Shown in pieces: positions 36,741 through 44,754 of a stretch of 64,000 nt of DNA. Below the pieces are notes generated by a model. The model was not told where the DNA came from. It was given only the letters and a program-made list of their open reading frames with translations, and searched no databases. Both the position numbers and the translations under genes were made by a program. This stretch comes from Actinoplanes oblitus. GTDB lineage: Bacteria; Actinomycetota; Actinomycetes; Mycobacteriales; Micromonosporaceae. How positions within the stretch are numbered: the first letter of the stretch is position 1; the number at the start of each line of letters is the position of its first letter. Where the stretch lies: contig NZ_CP126980.1 in NCBI RefSeq assembly GCF_030252345.1, positions 5,409,501-5,473,500 on the forward strand, written 5' to 3'.

Positions 36741-38159
36741 TCAGGCCGGCTTGCGGGCCGCTGCCGCGTCCCGCCGGCGTCGCGGCCGCTTGGCCCGCGC
36801 CCGGTGCAGCGCGTCCAGTTCCGCGGCCAGCCAGCCGGCGAGGTCGTCGGCCTCCGGAACCGAGGCGTAGTCGGTGGTGATCCCGAAGGCGGCCTGATCG
36901 GTGTAGGTGAAGGCGGCCACCCCGACGCGCATCCGCTCGCCGATCGGCACGTACGGCAGGATCTCGCGGATCGGGCGGCCCAGGATGTAGAGCGGCTTGC
37001 GGGGACCGGGCACGTTGGTGGTCACGGCGGAGAGGGCGCGCTGCGGCAGGCGCAACGCGGTACGGACGACCAGCGACACCACGCCGAACGGCTCGTTGTC
37101 GGCCAGCTCGACGATGCCGCTGACGGCCTCCACCTCGTGGGCGGCGCGCAGCTCGGCGATGCGCTGGTGCACCGCGGCCAGCCGGGCCAGCGGGTCGTCG
37201 AACTCCACCGGCAACTGCACCAGCAGTGAGGCGAGCCGGTTGTCCAGCTGGTTCCGCTGGTCGGTGCGGCGCATGCTGACCGGAACGAGGGTGCGCACCG
37301 CGAACGGATCGGCCTGCTCGCCGCGGGCCAGCAGCAGCCGGCGCAGGGCGCCGGCGACAGCGGCCAGATAGACGTCGTTGACCGTGACACCGTGCGCGTG
37401 CGCGGTCTCGACGAGCCGGGCCAGCGGGACCCGGGCCAGGGCGTACCGGCGGGCCTGGCCGATCGGGCCGAGCAGCGGGGTGGGGGTGGCCGGGACGAAG
37501 CCCTCGGCCAGCACCACCAGCCCACTAGCCACCTCGGCGGCGGCGGCCGGGGTACGCAGCAGGCCGACCAGCATCCGGGCCTGGTCGTAGGGGAACCGCA
37601 GCAGGCTGGTCAGGGTGCCCAGGGACAGGTCGAGCCCGGGACCGGGCGGGGCCGGCGTCCAGTCGTCGGTGACCGGCGGGCGCGGCTCCGGGCCGGTGTC
37701 GCAGATCAGCCGGTACAGCTCGTTGCCGGAGACGCCGTCGACCATGCAGTGGTGCACCTTGGACAGCAGCGCCCAGCGGCCGCCGGCCAGCCCCTCGATG
37801 ACCCAGTCCTCCCAGAGCGGGCGTTCCCGGTCCAGCCGCTGGCTCATCACCCGGCCGATCAGGGTGGCCAGCTCGCCGTCGCCGCCCGGCGCGGGCAGGG
37901 CGGTGCGTCGCAGGTGGAACCCGAGGTCGAACTCCGGGTCGTCGGTCCAGACCGGGCGGCCCAGGTTGAACGGCATCCGGCGGACCTTCTGCCGGTAGCG
38001 TGGCACCAGTGGCAGCCGGCCGCGGATCGCCGCGGTGAACTCCTCCTGGCTCGGCGCCGGCCCGTCCAGCACGGCCACCGAGGAGATCGCGAGCGATGCG
38101 TGTGGATCCTGGTCCTCGGCGTCCAGGAAGGACGCGTCCAACGGGCTCAGATAGTCCAT
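36741..38159 (-). CDS. Wax ester synthase / diacylglycerol acyltransferase (WS/DGAT)
   Basis: A 472-residue acyltransferase of the Tgs1/AtfA family that joins acyl-CoA to diacylglycerol (or a fatty alcohol) at the membrane or lipid droplet. It starts MDYLSPLDASFLDAED, the usual N-terminus. The active-site motif is HHCMVDG with His137 and Asp141, and the family's second signature region appears as NVPGPRKPLYILGRPI. The tail is Arg/Lys-rich. AGGGGAG lies five bases before the ATG. It is divergent from a patatin gene across a DosR-like box. tgs1 is a classic DosR target, supporting triacylglycerol storage under hypoxia. Confidence 0.94.
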   Translation of the reverse strand: MDYLSPLDASFLDAEDQDPHASLAISSVAVLDGPAPSQEEFTAAIRGRLPLVPRYRQKVRRMPFNLGRPVWTDDPEFDLGFHLRRTALPAPGGDGELATLIGRVMSQRLDRERPLWEDWVIEGLAGGRWALLSKVHHCMVDGVSGNELYRLICDTGPEPRPPVTDDWTPAPPGPGLDLSLGTLTSLLRFPYDQARMLVGLLRTPAAAAEVASGLVVLAEGFVPATPTPLLGPIGQARRYALARVPLARLVETAHAHGVTVNDVYLAAVAGALRRLLLARGEQADPFAVRTLVPVSMRRTDQRNQLDNRLASLLVQLPVEFDDPLARLAAVHQRIAELRAAHEVEAVSGIVELADNEPFGVVSLVVRTALRLPQRALSAVTTNVPGPRKPLYILGRPIREILPYVPIGERMRVGVAAFTYTDQAAFGITTDYASVPEADDLAGWLAAELDALHRARAKRPRRRRDAAAARKPA

Positions 38160-38228
38160 GACACTCCCCTTTGCATCGCTCTGGGTCGCTATCTCTTCAC
38201 GATGTCGCCAGGCGTCCTCTTCTCGGCA

Positions 38229-38242
38229 GGGCCGGACGCCCC
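38229..38242. promoter_or_regulatory. DevR/DosR-like box between WS/DGAT and patatin genes
   Basis: GGGCCGGACGCCCC, preceded by CA. It is nearly the same as the 10866 site (eleven-base match CAGGGCCGGACG plus CCCC). It lies 70 bases from the WS/DGAT start and 50 bases from the patatin start. Confidence 0.6.
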
Positions 38243-38291
38243 CTCTTGGCGGGCGAGGCGTGCAACCATGGGAGGCACAGGGGTGGGACGC

Positions 38292-39230
38292 ATGGTGACT
38301 GAGAAACGGGTGGCCCTGGTGCTGGGGGCCGGAGGCACGCTGGGCGCGGCCTGGATGATCGGCGGCCTCGCCGCGGTTCAGGAGCGCGTCGGGCGGCCGC
38401 TGGCCGACGTGGACACCATCATCGGGACCAGCGCCGGCAGCGTGGTGGCGGCTGCCCTGCGGCACGGGTCCCGCCCGGACGACCTGGTGGCGCATCAGCT
38501 GGGCGCCGGTGACGCGACGGTGCCGGGCACCGACGAGTTCGAGCGCGACTCGGGAATCCGGCCGTCGGCGCCGCGCTGGCGGCTGGGGTCGCCGCGGATG
38601 CTGGCGACCGCCGCGCTGGCCCCGCACAGCGTGCACCCGCGCGTGCTGGCCTCCGCGCTGCTGCCCGAGGGCCGCTGCGAGCACCACTCGGTCCGCCGGT
38701 ACGTGCAGGCGCTGGCCGGCGACGTCCCGGACCGGTGGCCGCGGCACCACACCTGGATCGTCGGGGTGGACTACGAAGCCGGCCGGCGCATCGTCTTCGG
38801 CCGCGCCGGCAGCCCGCCGGCACCGCTGGCGGACGCGGTGGTCGCCTCCTGTTCGATCCCCGGCTGGCACCGCCCGGCGGTGATCGGCGGCCGCCGGTAC
38901 GTCGACGGCGGGGTGCGTTCGATCGCCTCGGTCGACCTGCTGTGCTCCGAGCCGTACGACGAGGTGTACGTGCTCGCCCCGATGGCCAGCTTCGAGACCG
39001 ACCGGCCGCGCCACCCGGCGATACGCGCCGAGCGGATGGTTCGCCAGTTGCTCGCCGCCGAGCTGCGCCGCGACGTGGCCAAGGTGGAGCGCACCGGCGC
39101 CCGGGTCACCGTCCTGACCCCGGGCCCGGCGGATCTCGACGCGATCGGCGGCAACCTGATGGACGGGCGGCGACGCGCCGACGTGCTGCGGACCGCCCAG
39201 CGGACCATCCCGGCGGCGCTGACCGCTTAA
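38292..39230 (+). CDS. Patatin-like phospholipase
   Basis: A 312-residue serine lipid hydrolase. The oxyanion motif is LGAGGTLGAAW, the nucleophile elbow GTSAGS (GxSxG) and the dyad Asp is in DGGVRS. This fits an acyl hydrolase acting on phospholipid or neutral lipid. Two ATGs are possible; 38292 is used, and 38268 adds eight residues. It is paired head-to-head with the acyltransferase, so it may control turnover of the same lipid pool (inference). A helix-turn-helix gene follows after 12 bases. Confidence 0.9.
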   Translation: MVTEKRVALVLGAGGTLGAAWMIGGLAAVQERVGRPLADVDTIIGTSAGSVVAAALRHGSRPDDLVAHQLGAGDATVPGTDEFERDSGIRPSAPRWRLGSPRMLATAALAPHSVHPRVLASALLPEGRCEHHSVRRYVQALAGDVPDRWPRHHTWIVGVDYEAGRRIVFGRAGSPPAPLADAVVASCSIPGWHRPAVIGGRRYVDGGVRSIASVDLLCSEPYDEVYVLAPMASFETDRPRHPAIRAERMVRQLLAAELRRDVAKVERTGARVTVLTPGPADLDAIGGNLMDGRRRADVLRTAQRTIPAALTA

Positions 39231-39242
39231 GCTGCGAGAACT

Positions 39243-39632
39243 ATGGCGGAGCAGGACACCCCGGTGACGCTCGGGGAGATCATCCGGAGGCAGCGCGAGC
39301 TGGCCGAGCTGTCGATGCGGCAGCTGGCCTCCATGGTGGGCATCTCGAACCCGTACCTGTCGCAGATCGAGCGGGGCCTGCGCGCCCCGTCCGAGCGGGT
39401 GCTGCACGCGATCGCCGGATCCCTGCGGACCACTGCCGACGCGCTGATGGCGGAGGCCGGGCCGACCGAGCCCGGTCCGCCGGCGGTGCTCGCCGCCATC
39501 GCCGCCGACCCGAACCTGACCGCGCGGCAACGCCAGGCGCTCGGCGAGGTGTACGCGGCGATGGCCGAGGCGACGATCGCCCGGCGTGGCCGGGAACGCC
39601 GGGCCGGGAACGGTGAGCGGCCCGGGGCCTGA
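39243..39632 (+). CDS. XRE-family helix-turn-helix regulator
   Basis: A 129-residue protein with an N-terminal HTH_3 domain (TLGEIIRRQRELAELSMRQLASMVGISNPYLSQIERG, about 9-45). The C-terminal region (LTARQRQALGEVYAAMAEATIARRGRE) is helical and positively charged. It is cotranscribed with the patatin gene by position (12 bases) and convergent to a small protein gene. It may regulate lipid-body genes; the target is unknown. TAAGCT lies nine bases before the ATG, so a separate near-leaderless start is also possible. Confidence 0.9.
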   Translation: MAEQDTPVTLGEIIRRQRELAELSMRQLASMVGISNPYLSQIERGLRAPSERVLHAIAGSLRTTADALMAEAGPTEPGPPAVLAAIAADPNLTARQRQALGEVYAAMAEATIARRGRERRAGNGERPGA

Positions 39633-39657
39633 GCCCCGGGCCGGTGTGGACGGATGC

Positions 39658-39924
39658 CTACCGCAGGATCTGGCGCGCCGTGCGGATGTAGGCCGCGCCG
39701 ACGTCCTCGATGAGTCCGGCGCTCACGGTGAGCGCGTTCTTCGCCCACGGGTACGGCGTGATCTTCGCGGCGTCCTTCTCGAACGCGACGATGTCGGCGA
39801 TCCCGCGCTCGTAGACGTTCACCGCGAGCGTGCCGATCTCACGGCCGTACGCACGCCGCTTCTCCGCGGCGGGCGCCGCCTTGGGCGTCTCGGCCTTGGT
39901 GGGCCGGGTGGTCGTGGTGGTCAT
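39658..39924 (-). CDS. Small helical protein, possible lipid-body or granule-associated
   Basis: An 88-residue protein I cannot assign by motif. It has a low-complexity Thr/Ala/Pro/Lys N-terminus (MTTTTTRPTKAETPKAAPAA), then an amphipathic segment (GTLAVNVYERGIADIVAFEKD and ALTVSAGLIEDVGAAYIRTARQIL). This resembles phasin-like or heparin-binding-type surface proteins in general character only. AAGGGAGGT lies five bases before the ATG, a very strong site implying high expression. A DosR-like box is 60 bases upstream of its start. A neighbour to the WS/DGAT, patatin and XRE genes fits a lipid-droplet role, which is inference. Confidence 0.7.
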   Translation of the reverse strand: MTTTTTRPTKAETPKAAPAAEKRRAYGREIGTLAVNVYERGIADIVAFEKDAAKITPYPWAKNALTVSAGLIEDVGAAYIRTARQILR

Positions 39925-39980
39925 CGCAACCTCCCTTCTCGACTCTCAATTAGCACGTTAGCCGCGCACTGCTAACACCG

Positions 39981-41030
39981 TCAGGGCCGTTGGTCCCGAC
40001 TCAGCAGCACCTTCAACGCGCCGCTGGTCGCCGCGCTCGCGAAGACGTCGTAGGCCCGCTCGAACTCGTCCAGGCCGAACCGGTGCGTGATCATCGTGGA
40101 CACGTCGAGCTGCCCGGCGACCAGCATGTCCAGCAGCCGGGGCGTCGAGTACGTGTCGACCAGGCCGGTGGTGATCGTGACGTCGCTGCCCCACAGCTCT
40201 TCCAGGTGCAGAGTGGCGGGCTTGCCGTGCACGCCGATGTTGGCGATCCGGCCGCCCGGGCGGACCAGCCGCTGGCACATCTCGAAGGTCTCCGGGATGC
40301 CCACCGCCTCCATCACGACGTCGGCGCCGAGACCGCCGGTGAGGCCGCGGATCGCGCCGAGCGGCACCCGGTCCGGGGTCATCGTGATGTCGGCGCCCAG
40401 GTTCTTGGCCGCCTGCAGCCGGCTCTCGGCCTTGTCGATCGCCACCAGATGCGCCGGGGAGAACAGCTGCGCGGTGCGGATCGCGGCCAGGCCGATCGGT
40501 CCAGCGCCGACCACGACCACCGTGTCGCCCGGCCGGACGGCGCCGTTGAGCACCCCGACCTCGTACGCGGTGGGCAGGATGTCGGCCAGCAGCACCGCGG
40601 CCTCGTCGGGCAGCTCCCGGGGCAGCTGATGGGTGGACAGGTCGGCGAACGGGATCCGGGCGTACTCGGCCTGCACGCCGTCGATGGTGTGCCCGAGCAG
40701 CCAGCCGCCACCGCCGCGGCACTGCCCGTACCGGCCCTCGCGGCAGAACACACAGCTGCCGCAGGCCGAGATGCAGGAGGCGAGCACCCGGTCGCCGGCG
40801 CTCAGCCGGCTCACCCCGGTACCGGTCTCCACCACGGTGCCGACCGCCTCGTGCCCGAGGATCCGGCCGGGCCGCACCTCGGGCACGTCACCGCCCAGGA
40901 TGTGCAGGTCGGTGCCGCAGATGGTGACCGCGTCGACGCGGATCACGGCGTCCCGCGGGTCGCGGATGGTGGGGTCCGGGACCTCCGTCCAGGAACGGGC
41001 GCCGGCTCCGTCGTACACAAGGCCCTTCAT
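39981..41030 (-). CDS. Zinc-dependent alcohol dehydrogenase family protein
   Basis: A 349-residue medium-chain dehydrogenase. The catalytic zinc site is ICGTDLHI with Cys38, GHEAVGTVVE and the downstream acidic ligand. The structural zinc loop is CISACGSCVFCREGRYGQC. The NAD-binding stretch is VVVVGAGPIGLAAIRTAQL. The pattern (TICGTDLHILGG, ILPTAYEVGVLNG) resembles the actinobacterial Adh branch close to DosR-linked dehydrogenases. Substrate is unknown. It might regenerate NAD under low oxygen. A DosR-like box for the next gene lies inside its last codons. Confidence 0.9.
   Translation of the reverse strand: MKGLVYDGAGARSWTEVPDPTIRDPRDAVIRVDAVTICGTDLHILGGDVPEVRPGRILGHEAVGTVVETGTGVSRLSAGDRVLASCISACGSCVFCREGRYGQCRGGGGWLLGHTIDGVQAEYARIPFADLSTHQLPRELPDEAAVLLADILPTAYEVGVLNGAVRPGDTVVVVGAGPIGLAAIRTAQLFSPAHLVAIDKAESRLQAAKNLGADITMTPDRVPLGAIRGLTGGLGADVVMEAVGIPETFEMCQRLVRPGGRIANIGVHGKPATLHLEELWGSDVTITTGLVDTYSTPRLLDMLVAGQLDVSTMITHRFGLDEFERAYDVFASAATSGALKVLLSRDQRP
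39984..39997. promoter_or_regulatory. DevR/DosR-like box upstream of the 88-residue protein
   Basis: GGGCCGTTGGTCCC, preceded by CA. It overlaps the last codons of the alcohol dehydrogenase gene and lies 60 bases upstream of the small-protein ATG. Confidence 0.6.
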
Positions 41031-41097
41031 GGTTTTCTCCTTCTCCGTCGAAGGATCGTGTCCGCCTCAGCGTGCGCCGTCGCGAACCGCACCGACA

Positions 41098-41130
41098 GGG
41101 CCGAATGGCAGCGATCGGGACCTATGACAC
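41098..41130. promoter_or_regulatory. Pair of imperfect DevR/DosR-like half-sites
   Basis: GGGCCGAATGGCAG (41098-41111) and GGGACCTATGACAC (41117-41130), each with one good half-site and one poor one. They lie between the alcohol dehydrogenase start (about 70 bases) and the USP start (about 160 bases). Weaker than the other six. Confidence 0.4.
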
Positions 41131-41286
41131 TGTCCGGCGCGACCCGGCGGAGCGACGCTGGTCTCAGGCGCCTTCCCGCCGCCGGGATCACCGAGGGCGT
41201 GGCCGATGAGCCACCAGACCCACCGTCGTCAAGACGGTCACCCGGCGGCGGGGATCCGCCGTGATCACGGCGAAGAGGTGATCTCC

Positions 41287-42147
41287 GTGCTGCGAAAGAT
41301 CATCGTGGGGTACGACGGATCGCCCGCCGCCGTCCACGCCCTCACCTGGGCGCTGGACGAGGCGGATCGCACCCGGACCCCGGTGGAACTGCTCCACGCC
41401 GACGAACGACCGGTGTGGACGCCGGTCGGCGACTCGCTCGCCGGCCCGGCTCACCCGCGGGATCACCTGGTCGAGGTGGTCGGCGACATGATCGAGCAGG
41501 CCCTCATCGAGGCGAAGCTGACCCATCCGACGGTGGACCTGACGGTGAAGCACGTGCGCTCCCTGCCCGCCCAGGCGCTGATCGACCGGTCCCGCCGGGC
41601 CCGGCTGGTCGTGGTCGGCGGGCGCGGGCACAGCGCGGTGGCCGATCTGCTCGGCTCGGTCAGCTCCGCGGTCAGCGCGCACGCGCACTGCCCGGTCGTG
41701 GTGGTCCGGGGCGCGCCGGCGCCGTACGCCCCGGTGGTCGCCGGCGTGGACGACGCCATGATCGCCTCGCCGGTGCTGAGTCTCGCCGCGGCCCAGGCGA
41801 CAGCGCACCGGGTGTCGCTGCGGGTGGTCCGGGCCTGGGCGCCACCGACCGGCATCTGGCCCGACGGCCCGGGCCGTCTCGTGCCCGGCTCCGCACGCGA
41901 ACCGTTCGACTCGCTCGTGACCGACCTGCGCGACGAGTACCCGAATCTCAGGATCGAAGCCGAGGCGGTGGCCGAGCACCCGGCGGCCGCGCTGACCCGG
42001 GAGAGCGGCGCCGCGCGGCTGGTGGTGGTCGGCAGCCGTGGCCGGGGCACGGTGCGCGGGCTGGTGCTCGGCTCGGTCAGCCAGCACCTGCTGCGGCACA
42101 GCGCCTGCTCGGTCGCCGTCGTCCACGACACCCTGATACCGGTGTGA
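41287..42147 (+). CDS. Universal stress protein, tandem two-domain
   Basis: A 286-residue tandem USP starting KIIVGYDGSPAAVHALTWALDEADRT, close to the USP at 16382 in its first domain, so the two are probably paralogues. The ATP loops are VGGRGHSAVADLLGSVS and VGSRGRGTVRGLVLGSVS. The GTG at 41287 has GAAGAGG upstream. GTG 41278 and a further upstream start are alternatives. It is divergent from the alcohol dehydrogenase gene over a 256-base gap carrying two weak DosR-like sites. A small hairpin follows the stop. Confidence 0.92.
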   Translation: MLRKIIVGYDGSPAAVHALTWALDEADRTRTPVELLHADERPVWTPVGDSLAGPAHPRDHLVEVVGDMIEQALIEAKLTHPTVDLTVKHVRSLPAQALIDRSRRARLVVVGGRGHSAVADLLGSVSSAVSAHAHCPVVVVRGAPAPYAPVVAGVDDAMIASPVLSLAAAQATAHRVSLRVVRAWAPPTGIWPDGPGRLVPGSAREPFDSLVTDLRDEYPNLRIEAEAVAEHPAAALTRESGAARLVVVGSRGRGTVRGLVLGSVSQHLLRHSACSVAVVHDTLIPV

Positions 42148-42158
42148 GCCTCGCTCGG

Positions 42159-42185
42159 GGATGCCCCTCGGCGGAGCGGGCATCC
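42159..42185 (+). terminator. Weak hairpin after the USP
   Basis: An 8-bp stem (GGATGCCC / GGGCATCC) with an 11-base loop, 11 bases after the stop at 42147. A plausible terminator only. Confidence 0.4.
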
Positions 42186-42250
42186 TGCCCCACCGTGTCG
42201 AACGATCCGTCGGGCAGCTCCAGGGCCTGCGCGTCACCGAGGCTCAGCGA
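42185..42250 (-). pseudogene. Possible methyltransferase remnant
   Basis: On the minus strand one frame reads SLSLGDAQALELPDGSFDTV. This resembles motif II/III of class I SAM methyltransferases (GDAxxLPFPDGSFDxV). Nothing before or after it continues the fold, and the reading frame soon loses coding character. The 280-base gap 42148-42426 otherwise holds only the hairpin above. It may be a decayed gene fragment or a chance match in GC-rich DNA. Confidence 0.25.
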
Positions 42251-42426
42251 CACCTGCCGGAGGGTTCGACGGTGCCCGACAGGGCCCGGGCCAGGTCTCG
42301 TGGAGTAAGCCGGCGGCGGCAACGGCCGGGGCGCCGCCCGGGACGGTCACCGTCGCGGGTTTGCCTCGGCCCCGAGGTGGAGCGTGGCACGCCCGGGCAA
42401 CCGCGCCGGCGCTCATCCCGCTGCCC

Positions 42427-43008
42427 TCACCGGCGTAGTACCGCGGCGACCAGGCTGTCGGCGGCGGCGTGCAGGTCCGCGGCGTCCACCGGGCTGCCCG
42501 CGTGGACCCCGGCGATGTTGTCGAAGAGGATCCCGTCGATGCAGGCGACCAACCAGTTCGCTTGGCGAGCCGGGTCGGCGGCGCCCAGTTCGGTGAGGAT
42601 CACCGCGATGCGCCGGCGCAGCTCGCCGCCGGAACGGCGCAGTTCGGCGGCGACCTCGGGGCGGCGCACCGACTCCAGGGTGAGTTCGTAGCGGGCCAGG
42701 TGGCGTTGCCGGCCGGCGGTCAGCCACCGGTGCAGGATCGCGGCGACGGATCCGGTCAGCGCGGCGGGATCGGCCGCCTTGATCATGGCCGTCAGCGCGT
42801 CCAGCTCCGCGTAGTCCGCCTCGACCAGCCGCTCCACGCAGGCGCTCAACAGGGCCGCGCGGGAGCGGTAATAGTACGACGTGGAGCCGGGCGGCAGGCC
42901 GGCGGCGGTGTCCACCGCACGGTGCGTCAGGCCCCGCGAGCCGTGCTCGGCCAGCACGTCGAGGGCGGCGTCGGCGACGAGGCGGTGCCGGGCGGAGATC
43001 ATGACCAC
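42427..43008 (-). CDS. TetR-family transcriptional regulator
   Basis: A 193-residue regulator with an N-terminal TetR HTH (ALDVLAEHGSRGLTHRAVDTAAGLPPGSTSYYYRSRAALL, about 14-54) and a helical ligand-binding domain. It is divergent from the FAD monooxygenase gene. The 55 bases between them hold three copies of a CTCTAN-GTAGAG palindrome, so it very likely represses both itself and the monooxygenase operon. The start is the ATG at 43008; the ATG at 43002 is an alternative. The first palindrome abuts the start, so the operator also covers its own initiation region. Confidence 0.92.
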   Translation of the reverse strand: MVMISARHRLVADAALDVLAEHGSRGLTHRAVDTAAGLPPGSTSYYYRSRAALLSACVERLVEADYAELDALTAMIKAADPAALTGSVAAILHRWLTAGRQRHLARYELTLESVRRPEVAAELRRSGGELRRRIAVILTELGAADPARQANWLVACIDGILFDNIAGVHAGSPVDAADLHAAADSLVAAVLRR

Positions 43009-43009
43009 A

Positions 43010-43075
43010 CTCTACCCATGTAGAGATTGCCACCACTCCCTCTACAGCTGTAGCGTCGCCTCTATGGATGTAGAG
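43010..43075. promoter_or_regulatory. Three TetR-type operator palindromes
   Basis: Box 1 CTCTACCCATGTAGAG (43010-43025), box 2 CTCTACAGCTGTAGCG (43040-43055, with perfect 12-base core) and box 3 CTCTATGGATGTAGAG (43060-43075). Start-to-start spacings are 30 and 20 bases. Box 2 fills the spacer and -10 of the monooxygenase promoter, and box 3 contains its ATG. Confidence 0.8.
43028..43056 (+). promoter_or_regulatory. Promoter of the FAD monooxygenase operon (leaderless)
   Basis: TTGCCA (43028-43033), 17 bases, then TAGCGT (43051-43056). The ATG at 43064 is seven bases past the -10 and there is no ribosome site, so the message should be leaderless. Confidence 0.6.
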
Positions 43076-44263
43076 AGAAGGCCGTCGGCAGTAGTCGCCG
43101 GTGGCGGCATCGGCGGGCTGACCGCCGCCATCGCGCTGCACCGCGCGGGATGGACGGTGGCGGTCCACGAACGGTCCGCCACCAGGCAGCAGATCGGCGC
43201 GGGGCTGATCCTCTGGCCGAACGCGGTGCGGGCCCTGCACACCCTGGGACTCGCCGAGGCGCTGCGGTCCCGGGCGGTGGCACTGGCCGGTTCCGGGGTG
43301 CGCCGGCCCGACGGGCGATGGCTGTCGCGCACGAGCGCCGATCAGATGGTCGCCCGGTACGGTCTCCCCCAGCTGGCCCTCACCCGCGCCGGCCTGGCGG
43401 AGCTGCTCACCGCCGCGCTGCCGCCCGGCTGCCTGCGGCTGGGCGAGACGGTCACCGGCGTCGACGCCGGTGACCCCGACCGGCAGGCGAGCGTCCGCTG
43501 CGGCGACCGGCTCGTCCCCGCCGATCTCGTCGTCGCGGCCGACGGGGTCAACTCCCGGCTGCGCCAGACGTTCTGGCCGGCCCAGCCGCCGGCGGAGTTC
43601 CGCGGCTACGTCGCCTGGCGGGCACTGGTGCGCTTCCCGGCAGCGGAGATCGACGGGGCCGGCGAGACCTGGGGGCGCGGGGAACGCTTCGGCGTCGTAC
43701 CGATCGGCCCCGATCTGGTCTATCTGTACGCCACCGCGAACACCACCGCCCGCGAGCCCGGCACGGCGGAGCTGGCCGGCCTGCGCAGCCGGTTCCGGCG
43801 CTGGCACGACCCCATCCCGGCCCTGCTCGACGCGATCGAGCCCGGCGACCTGCTGCGCCACGACATCACGGCGGTCCACCCGGCGCTGCCGCGGCTGCAC
43901 CGCGGCCGGGTCGCGTTGCTCGGCGACGCCGGCCACGCGATGGAACCGAACCTCGGCCAGGGCGCCGGCCTGGCCATCGAGGACGCCGTCGTGCTGGCGC
44001 ACGCGGTGGCCGACGGCTCGTCGACAGTCGCCGGTCTGGCCCGGTACGACCGGGCCCGGACCGGCCGTGTCACCGGCCTCGCCCGGCAGTCGCGCCTGCT
44101 AGGCCGGCTCACGCAGAGCTCCTCGGCCGCCGTCACGGCGCTGCGCGACCTCACCGTACGCCTGACTCCGGACCGTCTCGGGATGCGCGGGTTCGACGCC
44201 GCCGCCGGCTGGCACCCACCGGCACCGCGACCCGCGCCCGCCATGCCGGAGGAGCGGGCATGA
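43064..44263 (+). CDS. FAD-dependent monooxygenase (PHBH/UbiH-type)
   Basis: A 399-residue aromatic-ring hydroxylase-fold protein. The FAD-binding start is AVVAGGGIGGLTAAIAL, with DLVVAADGVNSRLRQ as the DG motif and VALLGDAGHAMEPNLGQGAGLAIEDA as the GD motif. It oxygenates a small aromatic or polyketide-type substrate using NAD(P)H and O2. It starts inside a TetR operator and leads a three-gene operon with a small membrane protein (ATGA overlap) and an ABM-type monooxygenase. The substrate may be the TetR ligand (inference). Confidence 0.92.
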   Translation: MDVERRPSAVVAGGGIGGLTAAIALHRAGWTVAVHERSATRQQIGAGLILWPNAVRALHTLGLAEALRSRAVALAGSGVRRPDGRWLSRTSADQMVARYGLPQLALTRAGLAELLTAALPPGCLRLGETVTGVDAGDPDRQASVRCGDRLVPADLVVAADGVNSRLRQTFWPAQPPAEFRGYVAWRALVRFPAAEIDGAGETWGRGERFGVVPIGPDLVYLYATANTTAREPGTAELAGLRSRFRRWHDPIPALLDAIEPGDLLRHDITAVHPALPRLHRGRVALLGDAGHAMEPNLGQGAGLAIEDAVVLAHAVADGSSTVAGLARYDRARTGRVTGLARQSRLLGRLTQSSSAAVTALRDLTVRLTPDRLGMRGFDAAAGWHPPAPRPAPAMPEERA

Positions 44264-44754
44264 CCGTGCACAGCTCGCTCGCGCGTCGCCGGGCCTGCGC
44301 CGCCGGGGCCTGGTCCCTGGTGGTCGCCGGCGCCGTGCACGCGGCCGTCGTCGCCGCCGGCACCGCCGCCCCGGTGCCGGCCGCCGAACGAGCCGCCCGC
44401 GAGGCGATGGCCACCACCCACGTCGCCATCGCCGGACTCGACCGCACCATGTGGCAGCTCTTCACCGGGTTCAGCCTGACGATGGCACTGTTCATCTTCG
44501 GTCTGGGAGCGCTGAACCTGTTGGTGCTGCGCCGGGCCCCGCACCTGTTCCTCGGCAGCCGGGCCGCGCTCCTGCTCAACCTCGGCATCGCGCTCCCGGC
44601 ACTCGTACTGTCGATCCTGCTCTTCCCTCCCCCGCCGATCCTGTTCCTCGGCGTGAGCTGTGCGGCGTTCGGTTACGCTCTCGCCCGGCCCTCCGCGCTG
44701 ACACCCGCTCGACCGAGCGGTTACCGGGACGGCCCACGTGGAGGTGTCCGGTGA
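44260..44754 (+). CDS. Four-helix integral membrane protein
   Basis: A 164-residue protein with about four membrane helices: near 15-37 (GAWSLVVAGAVHAAVVAAG), 68-88 (FTGFSLTMALFIFGLGALNLLV), 98-118 (AALLLNLGIALPALVLSILLF) and 120-140. I recognise no family function. Homologous small membrane proteins labelled hypothetical occur beside oxygenases. ATGA overlap with the monooxygenase and GTGA overlap with the next gene place it firmly in the operon. A transport or membrane-anchoring role is speculative. Confidence 0.82.
   Translation: MTVHSSLARRRACAAGAWSLVVAGAVHAAVVAAGTAAPVPAAERAAREAMATTHVAIAGLDRTMWQLFTGFSLTMALFIFGLGALNLLVLRRAPHLFLGSRAALLLNLGIALPALVLSILLFPPPPILFLGVSCAAFGYALARPSALTPARPSGYRDGPRGGVR

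Noticed and set aside
36741..39530. WS/DGAT read as a 929-residue protein starting at 39530
   Set aside because: The extra N-terminal 457 codons are antisense of the patatin and XRE genes. The canonical MDYLSPLDASFLD start with ribosome site is at 38159.
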